Shown: one piece after another, positions 62,205-64,000 of the stretch | How the letters are laid out: every line of letters starts with the position of its first letter | How positions within the stretch are numbered: the stretch's first letter is position 1 | Source of the DNA: Coenobita brevimanus | Taxonomy: Eukaryota > Arthropoda > Malacostraca > Decapoda > Coenobitidae | NCBI GenBank assembly: GCA_032717465.1 | Contig: CM064663.1 | Span: 15,862,358-15,926,357 of the forward strand | Direction of reading: 5' to 3' | DNA: 64,000 nucleotides | Translations under genes and position numbers: made by a program | Notes under the pieces: generated by a model | What the model saw: only the letters and a program-made list of their open reading frames with translations | Databases searched by the model: none | Told to the model about the DNA's origin: nothing

Positions 62205-62436
62205 TGAGAGACTGACGAGGAGAATGTATGTGAGTGAGGTGGAGGGAGGGACAGGGAGGGGGAGACCGAAGATGAGAAGGAGAGATGGAGTGGAGAGGTA
62301 TATGAGGGGGGGGGGGGGTGAGCTGGGAGCAGGGCAGTGAAATGGCAGGGAACAGGGCATCATGGAGATGATTTGTTTGTGGCCACCCCTTACGGTATTA
62401 AGGCATCTGGCAATAGATAGATAGATAGATAGGCTT
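62205..62436 (+). mobile_element. LINE 3' fragment
   Basis: GAGAGACTGACGAGGAGAAT to CTTACGGTATTAAGGCATCT then GGCAATAGATAGATAGATAG. Contains a G-run of 14. Confidence 0.86.
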
Positions 62437-62523
62437 TTGGTTTGGCTTCCAGTACATTGAGAATATCAGCTGTGCCACGGCCAACCCCAATACAGGAATT
62501 CTTTAGGTGCAAACATGCTGTCA

Positions 62524-62912
62524 TTTTTATCATCATCATCATCATCCAATCCTACGTTGACCCATGAGGAGTGTAGGAGCCCGGGGCTAGGCAAGTTGGT
62601 CCTGACATTTAAGATGAGAGTGACCAGCCTCACTCATCCCTGAGTGGCATTACGTGAGCAATAAACCCCAACCACCCCTTGGATATAAACCTACACAGGC
62701 TCAATGCAACTGGAACACCATAATTACCCACTAAACCACCAGGTGCCATAATTTGGTTATATGGTTACCACCCAGCGTAGTAAATGGTTTCCTGGTGAAC
62801 AGGAAACCATTTGGCTTGTCACTCAGTGTAGAGTCACCCACAGGCAGAAGGACAAGGAAAGAATGAAGGAAAGAAAGACAGAAGAGGATGGAAGGAAAGA
62901 AGGATGGAGGAA
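62524..62912 (-). mobile_element. SINE-W copy, head truncated
   Basis: In reverse: (ATC)n tail, CCAATCCTACGTTGACCCAT, TTGGATATAAACCTACACAG, CACTAAACCACCAGGTGCC, GGTTACCACCCAGCGTAGTA, CAGGAAACCATTTGGCTTGT and CACTCAGTGTAGAGTCACCC. Confidence 0.78.
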
Positions 62913-63087
62913 AGGAAATGGCAGATCTCAATATCTGCTTTACGCAATGAAAAAACCAGATGGCTGCCCTGCCTGGCTAAACAAACGTTCCTCAATTTCC
63001 TCCACATCCCCAAATGGAGGATGGAAGACTGCAGAGGAAGGGTTCATGTTCAAATAAGCCTGGGGTTGTAAATACTACTGTGTTAAC

Positions 63088-63195
63088 TGAGCACGGCAGT
63101 GAAATGGCGGGTGACAGGGCAACATGGAGGCGATTTGTTTGTGGCCACCCCTATGGGATTAAGGTGACTGGCAATAGATAGACAGATAGATAGTT
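63088..63195 (+). mobile_element. LINE 3' fragment, very short
   Basis: GCAGTGAAATGGCGGGTGAC to GGCAATAGATAGACAGATAG. Only the last 100 bases of the LINE. Confidence 0.83.
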
Positions 63196-63512
63196 AACTG
63201 ATACAAATACTAATATGTTAACTGATGCAAATATTAGTATGTTAACTGATGCAAATACTATGTTGTTAACTGATGCAAATACTGTACTACGTTGTTAACT
63301 GATGCAAATACTATGTTGTTAACTGATGCAAATACTGTACTACGTTGTTAACTGATGCAAATACTGTACTACGTTGTTAACTGATGCAAATACTATGTTG
63401 TTAACTGATGCAAATACTGTACTACGTTGTTAACTGATTCAAATACTATGTTGTTAACTGATGCAAATACTATGTTGTTAACTGATGCAAATACTATGTT
63501 GTTAACTGATGT
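63196..63512. repeat. 22/29-bp minisatellite (TTGTTAACTGATGCAAATAC)
   Basis: About 13 units, alternating short (ending TATG) and long (ending TGTACTACG). It begins immediately at the end of the LINE GATA tail. Confidence 0.95.
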
Positions 63513-63812
63513 TACTAAAATGAAGCTGGAATTATCAGTGTGGTTCATTCAACTGGACAGACTTAGTTATTTCTCTCTCTCTCTCCCTCTCTCTCTCTTT
63601 TTGACTCTGTACACCGGACCTCACACGCCCCCCATCCAAGGGTAGGAAAAGAGGTATGGGTGATTGTGCTGCTGCTACTGATGCAGACTATGCTGGTACA
63701 GTACTAAGAAGGTATAAACAGCATTAAAAGAGAATGTTATCATGTACTATGCAAACAGTAATCACTAAAGAAGAGATACTACACAAAAACTCCTGCAAAA
63801 AAAAAAAAAAAA
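63513..63812. other. Unique sequence with (CT)n and poly(A)
   Basis: (CT)n at 63573-63600 and an A-run at 63797-63812. No gene signal. Confidence 0.5.
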
Positions 63813-64000
63813 CTATCTATCTATCTATCTATAGCCCGACGCCCTAATTCCGCAAAGGGTGGCCGCAGACAAAACGCCTCCAAGTCGCTCTGTCACCCAC
63901 CATTTGACTACCCTCCCCTCAACTCACTCCCCCCTCCCTCATATACCTCTCAACTCCATCCCTCCACCTCATCCTCGGTCTACCCCTCCCTCTCCCTCCC
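63813..64000 (-). mobile_element. LINE 3' fragment (subfamily 2), continues past window
   Basis: (CTAT)n, TAGCCCGACGCCCTAATTCC and AAAGGGTGGCCGCAGACAAA, running to the window end in the CTACCCCTCCCTCTCCCTCC segment. Confidence 0.85.

Overview
The window looks like intergenic and intronic DNA from an arthropod, most likely a decapod crustacean. The evidence is extreme density of simple repeats ((AG)n, (AC)n, (AT)n, AAT, GATA, GTA/GTG arrays), many kilobase-scale minisatellites, eukaryotic splice signals, an RTE-like LINE with a GATA tail, tRNA-derived SINEs and a Ty3/gypsy element. The species assignment is inference; nothing bacterial or phage-like was seen. By eye about a third to a half of the window is tandem repeat, so most long open frames are artefacts of repeats that lack stop codons.

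Host gene content is sparse. The best candidate is a minus-strand multi-exon gene at about 7202 to 1822: a signal-peptide exon, a proline-rich exon built from 8-residue repeats, an exon with a Cys-containing domain followed by PATTTT repeats, and a further Cys-containing exon. Splice phases agree at two consecutive junctions, which argues strongly that it is real. It probably encodes a secreted or surface mucin-like protein; I do not recognise the family. Three isolated exon-like segments (6255-6470, 34014-34150, 59758-59700) are weaker.

Layout: 1-8230 mucin-like gene among minisatellites; 8230-21600 minisatellites, low-complexity CT-rich DNA, two copies of a TIR element (called M1 here) and LINE/SINE fragments; 21604-31034 a defective Ty3/gypsy retrotransposon with two long LTRs, each carrying a repetitive open frame; 31100-37130 an inverted repeat array, the longest LINE copy, a head-to-head SINE pair and three minisatellites; 37135-40565 a tandem duplication of about 1.7 kb whose two copies differ by insertions; 40830-47215 three large minisatellites with LINE fragments; 47430-56900 SINEs, a long imperfect palindrome near 51.6 kb, and LINE fragments of which one has become a 68-bp satellite; 56985-58895 a GTA/GTG array; 59-64 kb a tandem repeat, a complete TA-flanked MITE, SINEs and LINE 3' ends.

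The mobile elements form a recognisable network. An RTE-like LINE is present in about twenty 3' fragments, all but one short. A SINE (SINE-B) ends in the same 3' sequence and GATA tail as that LINE, suggesting it uses the LINE machinery. A second tRNA-like SINE (SINE-W) shares its head with SINE-B. LINE 3' fragments have repeatedly seeded tandem arrays. Head-to-head palindromes recur at several loci. Family names M1, SINE-W, SINE-B and SINE-T are working labels, not database names.
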